Source: Cymodocea nodosa
Lineage: Eukaryota > Streptophyta > Magnoliopsida > Alismatales > Cymodoceaceae
Assembly (NCBI GenBank): GCA_036874045.1
Contig: CM072343.1
Location: forward strand, 17,442,001-17,506,000
Length of the DNA stretch: 64,000 nt
Direction of reading: 5' to 3'
Shown: piece after piece, positions 36,947 to 47,716 of the stretch
Layout of the letters: the number at the start of each line of letters is the position of its first letter
Numbering within the stretch: position 1 is the first letter of the stretch
Notes under the pieces: generated by a model
Database searches by the model: none
Seen by the model: only the letters and a program-made list of their open reading frames with translations
What the model was told of the DNA's origin: nothing
Made by a program: the position numbers and the translations under genes

Positions 36947-39501
36947 TGGGTTAACTTGTGAATATAACTTGCTCCTTAACCTACATGTTTGATATGGTTA
37001 TGCCTACAGATAAGCCTATATCCGACCTTTTATGCAGATAAACTCTTGTTGATACATGAGTCAATAGAAGATCAAGAGCTATAAATCCACAATCTTCTTG
37101 TCCGAAAAGCTTCAGTCACAATTATTTAGAAGGACCACAATGGTTATGACCAGAAAATAGGGCCTCCTCATCTAAAGATGCTACAAATGCTATCATAAGT
37201 TTATGTAGAAAAGAAGATGAGAAAACTATACAATGAATGATCCATTATGATAATGCAACTAATATATAACAACATCAACTTGATATTTAGGAGCCATAAC
37301 TTGAAGTACAAGATAAATTGTTAACATTGAAATTAAAACAAGGAAGTCATACCTTTGATACTATACAAGTATTGCTGCAAATCTCATGTCTTACTAATGT
37401 AGAAAAATTTAAGGCTATGACTTTATCATGAAATGTTGATTTGGTGGAGCAATTTATAAACCTCCTAGAAGATATGAGATTGGAATAATTACAGTATAAT
37501 TTATCATAGATGTACTTTTATAGGTATTATGTTGTGAACAATGTGTTATGTTCTATTTTAAAGACAATGATGATGACAAAGTTTTATATGTTGTGAACAC
37601 CTTATTAATATAGTGAATAATGTGTTATGTTTTATTTTAGAGACAATGATGACGACAAACTTTTATGTGTTGAAATTCACCTACTTGATACTTATTTTTA
37701 ATGGATATGTTATTGAAATATTATTTCTCACGTGAAAGCTAGCTTTTTCATCTCATCATTAGGTGGTTAAAGAATGTCTACTTATGCTATTCTTTCTTGT
37801 AGAAAATAATGAATTTGATGAGTATAAATTGGTTAAAGAATTTGTTTAAAGAAGAGGGTGAAACACAAAGATGACAAAGACTATTACTTTCATTATGGAA
37901 TATCCATATAGGAGTTGCATGTATTTCAAGTATAATATCTATTACTACACATCACATTTATAGTAGAAAATGATAAAATTATATTAGAAAATTACTAAAT
38001 CCTTCACTACCACATTAAGCATTTAATTATCAAAAGATATATAGAAGGAGTCAAACATGTTTTTCTTCAATTTTGTAATTTGTTATGAATAAAAGGTCAA
38101 ATAGAAAATACTAATAATGTTAGCGTTAAAGAAAAGTTTACAATGTTTTTTGTTACTATTGGTCAAAACTAATGGTATAGAATAAATAAGGGAGTGATTT
38201 AATCATTATTAGTACCTACTTTAATGAAATAATTAATGTAATTTTGAAATTGAATGATGTACTTATTGCAATGCCTTATCTTAACTTCAAGTAGAATTAT
38301 GAATAATCCAAATGTGTATCCTTATTTTAAGGAAAATATTTTCATTGATATAGTTTAAGTTCACATGAAATTTGTTATGATTATGTTGATAGGATTACAT
38401 CGGTTGATGAGACATATATTAAGACTATTATTTATAGATAATAAATAGTAATGTTCAAAAATAGAAAATGAGAATTGACATAAAATGTCATGATAGTATG
38501 TAAATTTAACATTAAATTTACTTATATTTTTAGTGATTGAGAAAGATCAACAACTAATGCTTGAATATTTCAAAATATAGTTACAAGACAATGTTTTTAA
38601 GTTTCCACTAGATATGTAATTTAAGTGAAATTGTTAAATTTATTTTTTTATTTATACTAATTTATCATTATATGCAGTTAAGTTTTACTTGACTAATGTT
38701 AGTTATCGAAATTGACTTAAATTTATTTATTCATATTGATGTATGAGATATTATTTATTTGAATATAATAGCAATCAACTTTCAACAAATATAGTAGAAA
38801 ACTTCAATTATAGATATTTACAATTAAAAACAACAATTGAGTATATTTTTAGAATTGTAAAATATTATTTTATTATTTTACGAAACATGTCGTATCTATT
38901 TAAAATATAAGTTAAGATTGTCATTGTTTATTTTCTACTTCGTAATTTTATATGTAAAGCTGATAAAATAAATTTATTAGAAGATTTAAACGATGAGTTA
39001 CCTAAATTTGATTTTAAAAATAAAGATATTAAAATTATTGAAGAACATTCACAAATGAATAATATTTTAGAGATGACATAAAAATAAAAGAAATAAATAA
39101 CTAATAAAATGTACGACCATGTGAGATAAACGTTAGTTTTAAATTATTTCAAATGTAATGATCTGTGTGTTATGCTATATTGAATTAGATATTTAAACTT
39201 TCATATTAAGAATTGTTATTTATGTTGAAAATTTTACTTTAATAATTATTATTGATAAATAAATAAGTGAAATGAATAATAAAAATATTATAAAGAAAGA
39301 AAAAAAGTAATAATTATTAAAGTACTTTAATTTATTGTCATGTCCAAAATAATATAATTCCTAACATTTTGTTAGACATAAATGTATTTCAGGAATTCTG
39401 ATTTTCTATCACATACATAGATACCTTAATATTTTTTTTTAAGATTCTAAACTTTCTATTCTCAACTATTTTGAATTTTTTGATAGATACAAATAGACCC
39501 A
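36947..39501 (+). mobile_element. PIF/Harbinger transposon, element 3 (heavily decayed)
   Basis: Probable ends TGGGTTAACTTGTG (left, after TTA at 36944-36946) and TGGGTCTATTTGTA (right, reverse complement, followed by TAG). They match at 10 of the first 13 bases and resemble the ends of element 1. The interior keeps the last part of ORF1 and most of the transposase, with many stops and frame changes. At 2.6 kb it is about half the size of the other two, so the first ORF1 exon and leader are lost. Confidence 0.55.
37340..39070 (+). pseudogene. Remnants of Harbinger ORF1 and transposase in element 3
   Basis: About 37395-37500 aligns with the ORF1 C-terminus of element 2 (pattern K-F-K-A-M-T-L then MRLE). 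From about 37840 the transposase pieces follow: an RKLLNPSLPH-like block near 37990, GQN near 38165, NVYPYFK near 38310, AIEN/AVENFNYR-like near 38795, and a TIEYIFRIVKYYF block near 38835, which keeps the catalytic Glu. Stops and frame changes are scattered throughout, so no product is expected. Confidence 0.75.
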
Positions 39502-40035
39502 TAGTAGTTGAAGAAAAAAAAGAAAAAAAAAACTAGAATAGCCAGAGAAGAGGAGAGGAAGCACACACATGAGTCTCCGCCACAGGTCTTCATTAATAAC
39601 GTGCAGATATTTAATGCATGTCCATTTATCTACGATGCATATTATCTATGGACGTTATTAATACCATATCATATATAATGCTGGTCCATTTGTCTGTGGG
39701 CGTTATCGCCATCCATTTATTCCCCTTAATGGATCATTTCCAGTTCTGTAGAAGCCACAGAGAAGAGGAGGAGGCAAACAGGACGACTGCAAAGGAGAAG
39801 CCATTGGAATCTCTTCAATGCTGTCGGTGGTGCTGGAAGCATATATGGATGGACAGATGCGCCACGAGTCTTTACAGAAAAAGAAAAGGGTAGTAATTAA
39901 TAAAGGATATATTTCACTGTAGAGAGTAAGATTAATTTTCAAAGGAGGTGGGGAACGAAGGGTGGGTGAAGAAGATGAAGAGGGAAAGTGATCATGGTTG
40001 AAGGTACAGAAAAAGATTCATGTCATCTAACATTA
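39502..40035. other. Intergenic DNA
   Basis: A less AT-rich stretch at 39540-39900 carries a doubled motif (GTCCATTTATCTACG / GTCCATTTGTCTGTGG) at about 39620 and 39683. Short open frames have no recognisable domain. Confidence 0.45.
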
Positions 40036-40397
40036 CGAGAGATTTGTGTGTTTGAAATTTGATGGAATTAAAAAAAATTTCTGTTAAATTTTAAGAAAAA
40101 AAAGAATTTGTGTATTTTAAAATTTAATTTTTTTAAAAAAATTGAAAAAGGCCATTTGACGCTCTTGTTTGCTCTCATGTGACGAAAGCTTCTGCTTGTC
40201 ATCACTTACGCTTGATGAAGCTTTTGTTCGTCGTTGTTCGCATTTGACAAAACTTTCACTGTTTATTAGAGAAAAATAATAGAAAATGATGAAAACTCAT
40301 TTAACGTATAAACATTTAAAAAATATTATTATTTTTTATTTATTTTTTATTTATTTTAATATTTTCTACTATTTTTTTTAGACGCACAGACACCTCT
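40036..40397. mobile_element. Tourist-like MITE, 362 bp
   Basis: Ends CGAGAGATTTGTGTG (left) and AGAGGTGTCTGTGCG (right, reverse complement) match at 9 of 15 positions without gaps. Both flanks are TTA (40033-40035, 40398-40400), the PIF/Harbinger target type. The interior is AT-rich with a GC-richer centre holding doubled GACGAAAGCTTCTGCTTGTC / GATGAAGCTTTTGTTCGTC blocks. There is no coding capacity. Confidence 0.6.
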
Positions 40398-40400
40398 TTA

Positions 40401-41118
40401 TTTTTTCAAACGATTCATTTTGACGAATGAGCTTTCAATAATTTATTCTAAATGTTTGTACGTCACCTCAACCCTGAAGTCATTCTTTTTGAGGCTCAAT
40501 TCAGATTATTCTAATTCTGATTCTATTTGTTACGATTCGAGAGAATTTACCCTAAAATGATCAGTCTGATAAATAAAAAAATCATCTTATATCAAGACCA
40601 CACTAGCGTCTTTTATCACTAACGTAAAGCTATTTGATCTCATAATCAATATCAGCACACAACCAATCCGACAGGAAGATTTTGGCTGATTAAGAAAATA
40701 CTGGATGATACACAAAATCGGTATCAGTACTCCACTTTAATTTTCGAATACGTTGTTTTGCCTAACATATATATTTAGAAAAATTTAAATACATAATCTT
40801 GTGAACCAGAAGGAGACATCAACCACACCATGGTGAACCGTAGATACATGCGGACGATAATGCAAGGAGAACCAGGAATAATTCCGATCGCTTTTGCCGC
40901 GCCGCACTTTTCCAGGCCGGTCCTTTTCGCTTTTTGGGGTTCTTCTGCACCGACGGATATGCCGTAAACCACTGGAAGTAGTAGTAGCCGACAAGCTCCT
41001 GCTCTCCCCGAACAAGGTGGAAATTCTTAGGTATTACTAATCCCGATCCTTGATCGTGTTGCTGGAGGTGGTGGATCTCACGATATCTGTGCTTCTTTGT
41101 TCGATCGATCGGTAGGAG
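40401..41118. other. VOZ upstream region
   Basis: AT-rich to about 40790, then GC-richer up to the VOZ ATG. Probably promoter and 5' untranslated region. No other gene supported. Confidence 0.5.
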
Positions 41119-44100
41119 ATGGGAAGGGGATCGAAGAACGGGTGCAAGTCGGCCGCACACCAGCTGTTCGACGACAAGATGAAGAACCGGGTGGACGATC
41201 TTGAGGGAATGCTCACCGATCTCCAGTTTGCCCGGAGGGAGAGCCGGACGGGAGACGTGACGGTGCTGGAGGAGCAGGTCCACCAGATGCTGCGAGAGTG
41301 GAAGGCCGAGCTCAACGAGGCCTCCCCTGCATCTTCCTTGCGCGTAAAGAAATGGCATCTGCTTGCTCCCCTTCTTTTCTTTTATCCGTTGTCCTTGTTT
41401 GCACGCGATTTTGTTGGTGCTCGGAAAAGCGAAGTTCATGATTCGTTGTGCTTGCGTTGTTTGCTGTCGATTTTGTGTTGGGGCCATCTTTTAAGGCTGG
41501 GTTTCTGCAGGGAGGTAGCCATGTCTCGTTTGGGCTCTCCAGCGATATACACCGAATGTTGCAGCTTTACGAGGACGAAGATGATGCTACCAGTAAGTTA
41601 GCCTACTTGCAGCCTACGATCCCAAAGCCTGAGACCGATGCCACTCAAAACAATCTCCATGTTCATCAAGATGGAAAAGCTGATGTCTATCAGGAGGTGA
41701 TTATTATCTTCCATTAAACAAAAACATCAGTATTTTCACAATGCACGGTGTGCACCCTTTGTGATTGATGAAATCTTGTTGGCCTTGAGTTCTTTTCACG
41801 TGTATGTTGTATCTTTCTTGTTTGATGTCTTGCCATTAGCTTGTCGTAAAATCATGTTTTCTGTGCTTGTTTCCCACTAAAAAGTAAATTCCCTTGGCTT
41901 CAGCACAAACTTAAATTATTCCTTTGCTTTTTCCACCTATCAAAATGTAATTTAAAAATAAAATATTTTCTGTACCTTTCCACATATGCACAAATAATTT
42001 ATAGGATTCACACGAAAAGTAAAATTTTGTGAATTTATTCTTACTTGATTTCTGTTTGGGTTACATATTTTCCTTTTCTTTGGCTCTCAACATAAACAAA
42101 CCATAGATTCGTAGAATAGATACCGTTGGACCAGGGAAAAAGCAAAATAGTTTATTATTGCTTCTCTGAAGAACGTAAGTTATTCTGGATAAAAATTCTA
42201 TGTGGTTCCTTGCAACAGGCCAACATGTTGCATGCACCATCATAAACCGTTAGGCTTGCAGCCTGAGCTCCCTCTCATCAAACTCCAAGCCTCAGCAAAA
42301 GTTCAGAAGACATTCTTTTGCACTTCCAACTATCAAGTGTTATATTTTTTCTGTATATTGATAAAAAAAGATCCATCAATACACATCATGCACAATACAT
42401 GCTTTATATGTTCCACTCATTTATTTGTTCTTATAATCCTTCGACAGAATATGTTAGCAAGCTGCTAGCGACGGGAATATTTTCACCTTCAACTGTGTTC
42501 AAAGTTTCTAAATCACCTTTTAAAGTTCCAATTAACATTGTTCCTTCTACCATTAGCATACAAAAACACACGAAATTCTTCATTTTGCTTTTAGTTATCT
42601 TTTTGAATGTTGCATATTTCCTGCTAATCCATTGCTAGAGATTTCTGCATGAAATGACAATCCGTGTCCGTTCAAATTGTAGACCATTCAGACCTCCAAT
42701 TCACCAACTTCTGATTGATAATTGTCAGGATCTACAAGGTGCTGGTCTTCAATGTGTTGTGTAATGTTGTTGCTGGTGCTCTACACCTGTCTTATATTCT
42801 TGGATCTATTAATTCTCTTGTGTTGCTTGCTGCATCTATCATACCTAATATGCTGATGATTTTCAATTTTGACCAGATTTATACTTAAAAATGTGCGTTA
42901 AGCTTTTGAGTTGGTCTTTTGCAGATTTATTATGCTAATACTCAGCAAATTGTAATGCATGAGTTCCAAGGAATTGATGGATTGAAAACCACCCTTCCAA
43001 TGAGATTGGAGCTCCAAGGAATAGACGGATGCAAAGCCACCCCTCAGTTCCAAGGAATCGATGGATTGAAAACCACCATTCCAATGGGATTGGAGCTCCA
43101 AGGAATAGATGGATGCAAAGCCACCCCTCAGTTCCAAGGGATTGACCCCTATATTGAATTGCCTAATCCAATGGGTAATTGTGTAGAGGGAGCCACCCAG
43201 TTGGACTATCAGCAATTTAATATGCATCAAGATTTACTCCATAACTTATTTTCTCACTATGAAGGAAGTTGGCTACATGGGCAAAATGTGATAGCTCATA
43301 TGGATGACCTGTTTCCTACAATATGCCCCCCAGCTTCTGCTTTCTTAAGGCCAAAATGTGCACTATGGGATTGCCCCAGGCCTGCTAAGGGACGAGATAA
43401 TTTTGAGGATTACAAGGATTACTGCAGTAGTGTTCATGCTATTCTTGCCTTCAGCGAAGATCCTCCTGGAATGACTCCTGTACTGCGTCCTGGTGGCATT
43501 GATATGAAAGATGGACCTCTCTTTTGTGCACTTATTGCAAAAACACAAGGGAAGAATGTTGGCATTCCAGTTTGTGAAGGTGCAGCAACAGCAAAATCCC
43601 CATGGAATGCACCAGGTATGCCATTTCTGTACATTCCAGACTTCTTTTTTCATTTATTTGCATCATGAACTGTACCATCTTTTTCATGAACTAGCACTAG
43701 GATAAGGCTGCTTGTTGGATGTGTGGTTAAACTCGGTTATGCTGTCACATTGCAGAGCTCTTTGATCTTTCAGTGCTTGAGGGGGAATTAATTAGAGAAT
43801 GGCTTTTCTTTGATAAGCCCAGAAGAGCATTTGAAAGTGGGAACAGGAAGCAGAGGTCTCTTCCAGATTACAGTGGGCGTGGATGGCATGAATCAAGGAA
43901 GCAAGTTTTGAAGGAGTTTGGGGGGTTGAAGAGGTCCTATTACATGGATCCACAACCGCTGAACCATTTTGAGTGGCATCTCTATGAATATGAGCTCAAT
44001 AACTGTGATGCCTGTGCATTGTATAGATTGGAACTGAAGCTAGTGGATCCAAAGAAGAGTGGAAAAGGGAAAGTATCTGGCGTTTCATTTGCTAAGTTGC

Positions 44101-44357
44101 AACAGCAAATGGGGAAGCTGAGTTCTGATGGTCCTGTGGATAATAAACGTTCCGTCAAGGGCAGGGCAAAAACTAACCAGAAGGATGCTGCCATGAATAG
44201 CCATCACTCTGTGTCCGGTGGACATGTGAAGGATAACGTTGGTAATGCATGTCTGGATTCTGATCAGTCCCCACCAGCAAATGAAGTACTGGTTTATGGA
44301 CCAACCCTCCCATACGGGTACTCAATTGATACTCTCAATCAATATTATGGTGCGTAG
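41119..44357 (+). CDS. VOZ: VOZ transcription factor (vascular plant one zinc finger)
   Basis: Four exons, 41119-41343, 41511-41696, 42925-43615 and 43756-44357, give 567 residues. The N-terminus ([12 protein letters not shown], then [20 protein letters not shown]) and the C-terminal VOZ domain (zinc motif CALWDC then YCSSVH at about residues 281-305, followed by a basic DNA-binding part, [16 protein letters not shown]) are family-typical. VOZ proteins act as dimers on GCGTNx7ACGC sites and interact with phytochrome B in flowering and stress responses. Compared with the roughly 450-490 residues of Arabidopsis VOZ, this protein is longer. Most of the excess is an in-frame tandem duplication at residues 151-206 (two 28-residue units built on FQGIDG). 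Frames and splice sites are intact. Confidence 0.94.
42964..43146 (+). repeat. 84-bp in-frame tandem repeat inside VOZ exon 3
   Basis: Units start at 42964, 43048 and 43132 (the last partial). The two full units differ at about 4 of 84 bases. Each encodes [10 protein letters not shown], then [14 protein letters not shown], so GIDG recurs every 13-15 residues. The seed FQGID is normal in VOZ; the expansion is not something I recall from the family. Confidence 0.92.
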
Positions 44358-45268
44358 GTATATTTGAGACTCCAGGGAAGTAGTGGTCGGTATCATGCAA
44401 GTCTCTAAGGTGCTGGCGCATTCCAAATTTATTCTTTCCTCTTCTGATGTAAATCACTGCCAATTAAGCACATCTAGCTAACAGTAATAGGTTTATCCTG
44501 GCTTCTGATCAGCCAAGATTTCTGTATTCCACTTCTTGATGAGCTGTTTTTGTAGCGAACCAAGAAGTCGCACAATGTTTTATTTACCTCTTTTTGCCGT
44601 GTAAAGTAACCGTCACAACACTGATGCTTGAAAATATTTGTTCAGAAAGTGAAGTTTCCTGCCTTGTTTTGTTCAGAAAGAAGTTTTACCTACCTCTTTT
44701 TGTTTAGACATTTTTTTTTTTTCTGTCTTTTTTCAGAAACACTTCTTAAATCGAACCTGCAAATCTCATTTTTCTGCCTCTGTGTCACATATGACAATTC
44801 CTAATCGAATGCATTAATGCATTGGATAAATAAGTTTAAATGAGTTTGATTCTTTAATTTGCATTTGCATTTATCCATTAATCACACATATATAAATCCA
44901 ATTAAATTATCATCTACCTCCTTTTCCACACACCGCAAGTGTCAAAATGAGCCAAGTGCAAGAAACTTGGATTGAATTACAATAAGACGATAACAAAGAT
45001 AATTTAGTGGTTTCATATGTAAGATAAAATAATAACCATTCTTATAAAGTTAAGTAAAATATTCTAACGAAAGAGATATTTTGGTATGGCATTATATATC
45101 TATATATATATATATATTCTAGAAGTTCGTATATACCGATAAATAATTATTTGATGGTAAAATAATAATAATATAAGATTTTACAGTAAAGACACCAACG
45201 ATAACTAAAAACATTTGAAATAGACGAACGAACGTTTTGTTCAAAAGACGAAGAAACGTGCTGTTTAT

Positions 45269-45480
45269 GAAATAATTTGAATAAATATCATGACTGCTAC
45301 ATGTGTGGCTGGTTTGCTATATATTTATCGTGACGGCTTCGGTTGTGGAAATTAAGAAATTTTACTTGAGAAAATTTTCCATAAATAATTTAATTCGAAG
45401 GTGACGATGTGTGCATTTTCTCTTGTATCATTTATTATCATGTGCAAGTGGTCAGACAGGGTGGACTTGACCATGTGTGT
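45269..45480. repeat. Duplicated promoter-like segment, distal copy
   Basis: Shares ordered blocks (ACATGTGTGGC, GAAATTTTAC, CGAAGGTGAC, CTTGTATCATTTATTAT, GACTTGAC) with 47138-47325, which lies directly upstream of the lectin kinase gene. No gene follows this copy, so it may be the relic of a lost tandem duplicate. Confidence 0.7.
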
Positions 45481-47025
45481 GTGTTAGTCGCGGGTATTTT
45501 ATTTATCATTGGACTTCCTCAACCATGTTATATATTGCATTTTATAATTAGGCAGTTATTTAATTTCTTGTGAAAAGGCATTTTAATTACCACCCTCCTT
45601 TAATTTTCCTCCCAACACAGCAACCCAACTTGTATTGAATTACAACAAGATGATAATTTAGTAATTTAACTGGGATGAAGATTACTTGCATCCTCTTCCA
45701 TGTACTTATGAAAAGATGCAAAATGTCTCTGCCAAATTAAAAACGACCTCAATTTCATTAAATGTGGAAGGCTGGAAGAGGGGAGTTTTCTTTTATCCTT
45801 TGTATTAATCATCTATACATTAATATAAAGGATTTTTTGTTGTCTCTACCTCAAAATCACTTAATAGTGTGATTACGGATTGGAAAAGTAAATAAAGACA
45901 TTTGTATAGGATGAAAAATCTAAAAGGTAATTCTAAACTTTTCTTGATATAAATATTAAAGTTTTTCGAACCTTTCTTCCTTTCTTTTGTAGAAAATGTT
46001 GCACAAAGTTTAAAAAGTAATATGATTTTCAATGAACAAGATTTAATATTGATAGTTTGTGCACTTGTATTTAATTTATGTATTTTTATTAATACTTATT
46101 ATTTGTATTTGATGTTAATATTAAATTTAATTAATGATAATATTTATTATTTTATTTTAAAAAAATAAGGTTTATAATTTAAATTTTTTTTTTTTAATGA
46201 CGTACATAACTCCCCTTTTTTTTTTTTCCCTGAATTTCTTGCAAAACCAATTGAGAAAGATTATTCATCTCTCATCAACACACTTCATCTTTATAGCTAA
46301 TCATTATTTTGCCTATGTACATTACCTCCTCCACATATGTCACAGACTTTGGCCATCATCTTGCTCCTCCTTCACCTTGCCAACAACATCACTACAACCC
46401 ATCATCACAAAAAATGAAGCGATTTCAAAGTAATATCAACCATTCTTCCTTATATATGCTACATGATTGTTCTTAAAGATCCACATCAATCTTCCTATGT
46501 TGTTCCCATATTCATGGACATAATCTATCATATGTTTGTGTGCTGTGGCCACAATACTAAGGTAATCGTAAAGATTTACTTTGCTATTACGTCAAACATA
46601 TGGATCATATCATGGTCTGTGGGTCATCGACTAAAAAGGATTCAGCACACATATCTTAAATACTGAAAATAGGCTTGTCAATTAAGTGTGAAGCAATTGA
46701 CGATAAACTTAGGCATTGGACTATGCAACCATACGTCAAGATTACAGAATCAATGTATTTTGCATTATTGAGGCTAAGCACAAGTTTATTTTAGATAAAA
46801 TATAGATCATTAATAGAATAGAGATAAGTAGATAAGAATTTACAATTTATCATAGACCATACATCCCTTATAAATATGGAAAGGTAGATCGTTCTATGAA
46901 GTAAGAAAAGGATTGTTAGGGTTCAAGGTTTATGATTTTTCTATGACATGGAAGGGAGAGAAAAAGAGGATTTTCTTTTTCTTTTTTCAAATCCATTTAG
47001 AGACCATGCACACCCAATCGCTTTA

Positions 47026-47065
<40 letters not shown>

Positions 47066-47137
47066 GAATTTTTAATTAAAATCATAATCACAATTTTCTT
47101 GATCTCCAAGTAAAGGATATATAGATGTGTGGTATAT

Positions 47138-47325
47138 GAAATGAGTTGAATAAATGTTGTGAGTAGTACATGTGTGGCCGGCTGTCCTCTACCGTTCAGT
47201 TGAGGAAAGAAATTTTACATAAGAAATTTCCTATAAATTGATCGAAGGTGACAATTTGTGCATTTTCTCTTGTATCATTTATTATTACATTAAAGTCAAC
47301 CAGTCGCGGACTTGACTTCATGTTG
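47138..47325. repeat. Duplicated promoter-like segment, proximal copy
   Basis: Pair of the segment at 45269-45480; ends about 390 bp upstream of the lectin kinase ATG. Confidence 0.7.
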
Positions 47326-47609
47326 GTCCTAAAAGATAAAATCAGGATTTGAACATCCAGGAAAGTCTTAACTTTAATGATCGGCATTTATTAGTTGGCC
47401 CACTCCAAGATGGAAAAAGGAACAAGTCCGAAATGGGAAAGTAAATTGTACCACAACTTGTTTTTCCACATATTCAATTTCTAAGAAATTCATGTTCCGA
47501 ACATTTAATTTCAATTTCTTGGAAGAACCGGACCATGTACATGAACGATAGACTTTTCTTACGTTGAATCACAACCAAAATAGATTTCTCTTGTTTGGGT
47601 GCCTCTCGC

Positions 47610-47617
47610 TATATATA
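47610..47617 (+). promoter_or_regulatory. Probable TATA box of the lectin receptor kinase
   Basis: TATATATA, 100 bp upstream of the ATG at 47717, implying a leader of roughly 70-80 nt. That leader would contain a two-codon upstream frame, ATG GCC TGA, at 47653-47661. Confidence 0.5.
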
Positions 47618-47716
47618 CATATATGGGGAGAGAACCACAACCACGGCTACATATGGCCTGAGAAGAAAAGAGCTTCTTGATTCACTTCTTCTGCGTCAGC
47701 TTGTAGGTGATCGCCA

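Larger units (their letters stand above)
44358..47609. other. Intergenic DNA upstream of the lectin kinase, with duplicated segments
   Basis: No gene supported in about 3.2 kb. It begins with the VOZ 3' region. A TA microsatellite lies at about 45095-45115 and a CT microsatellite at about 47028-47060. A segment at about 45269-45480 recurs at about 47138-47325, including a 28-bp identical block (45411-45438 and 47258-47285). Another doubled block, TTGAATTACAA-TAAGA, lies at about 44970 and 45635. Confidence 0.55.
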
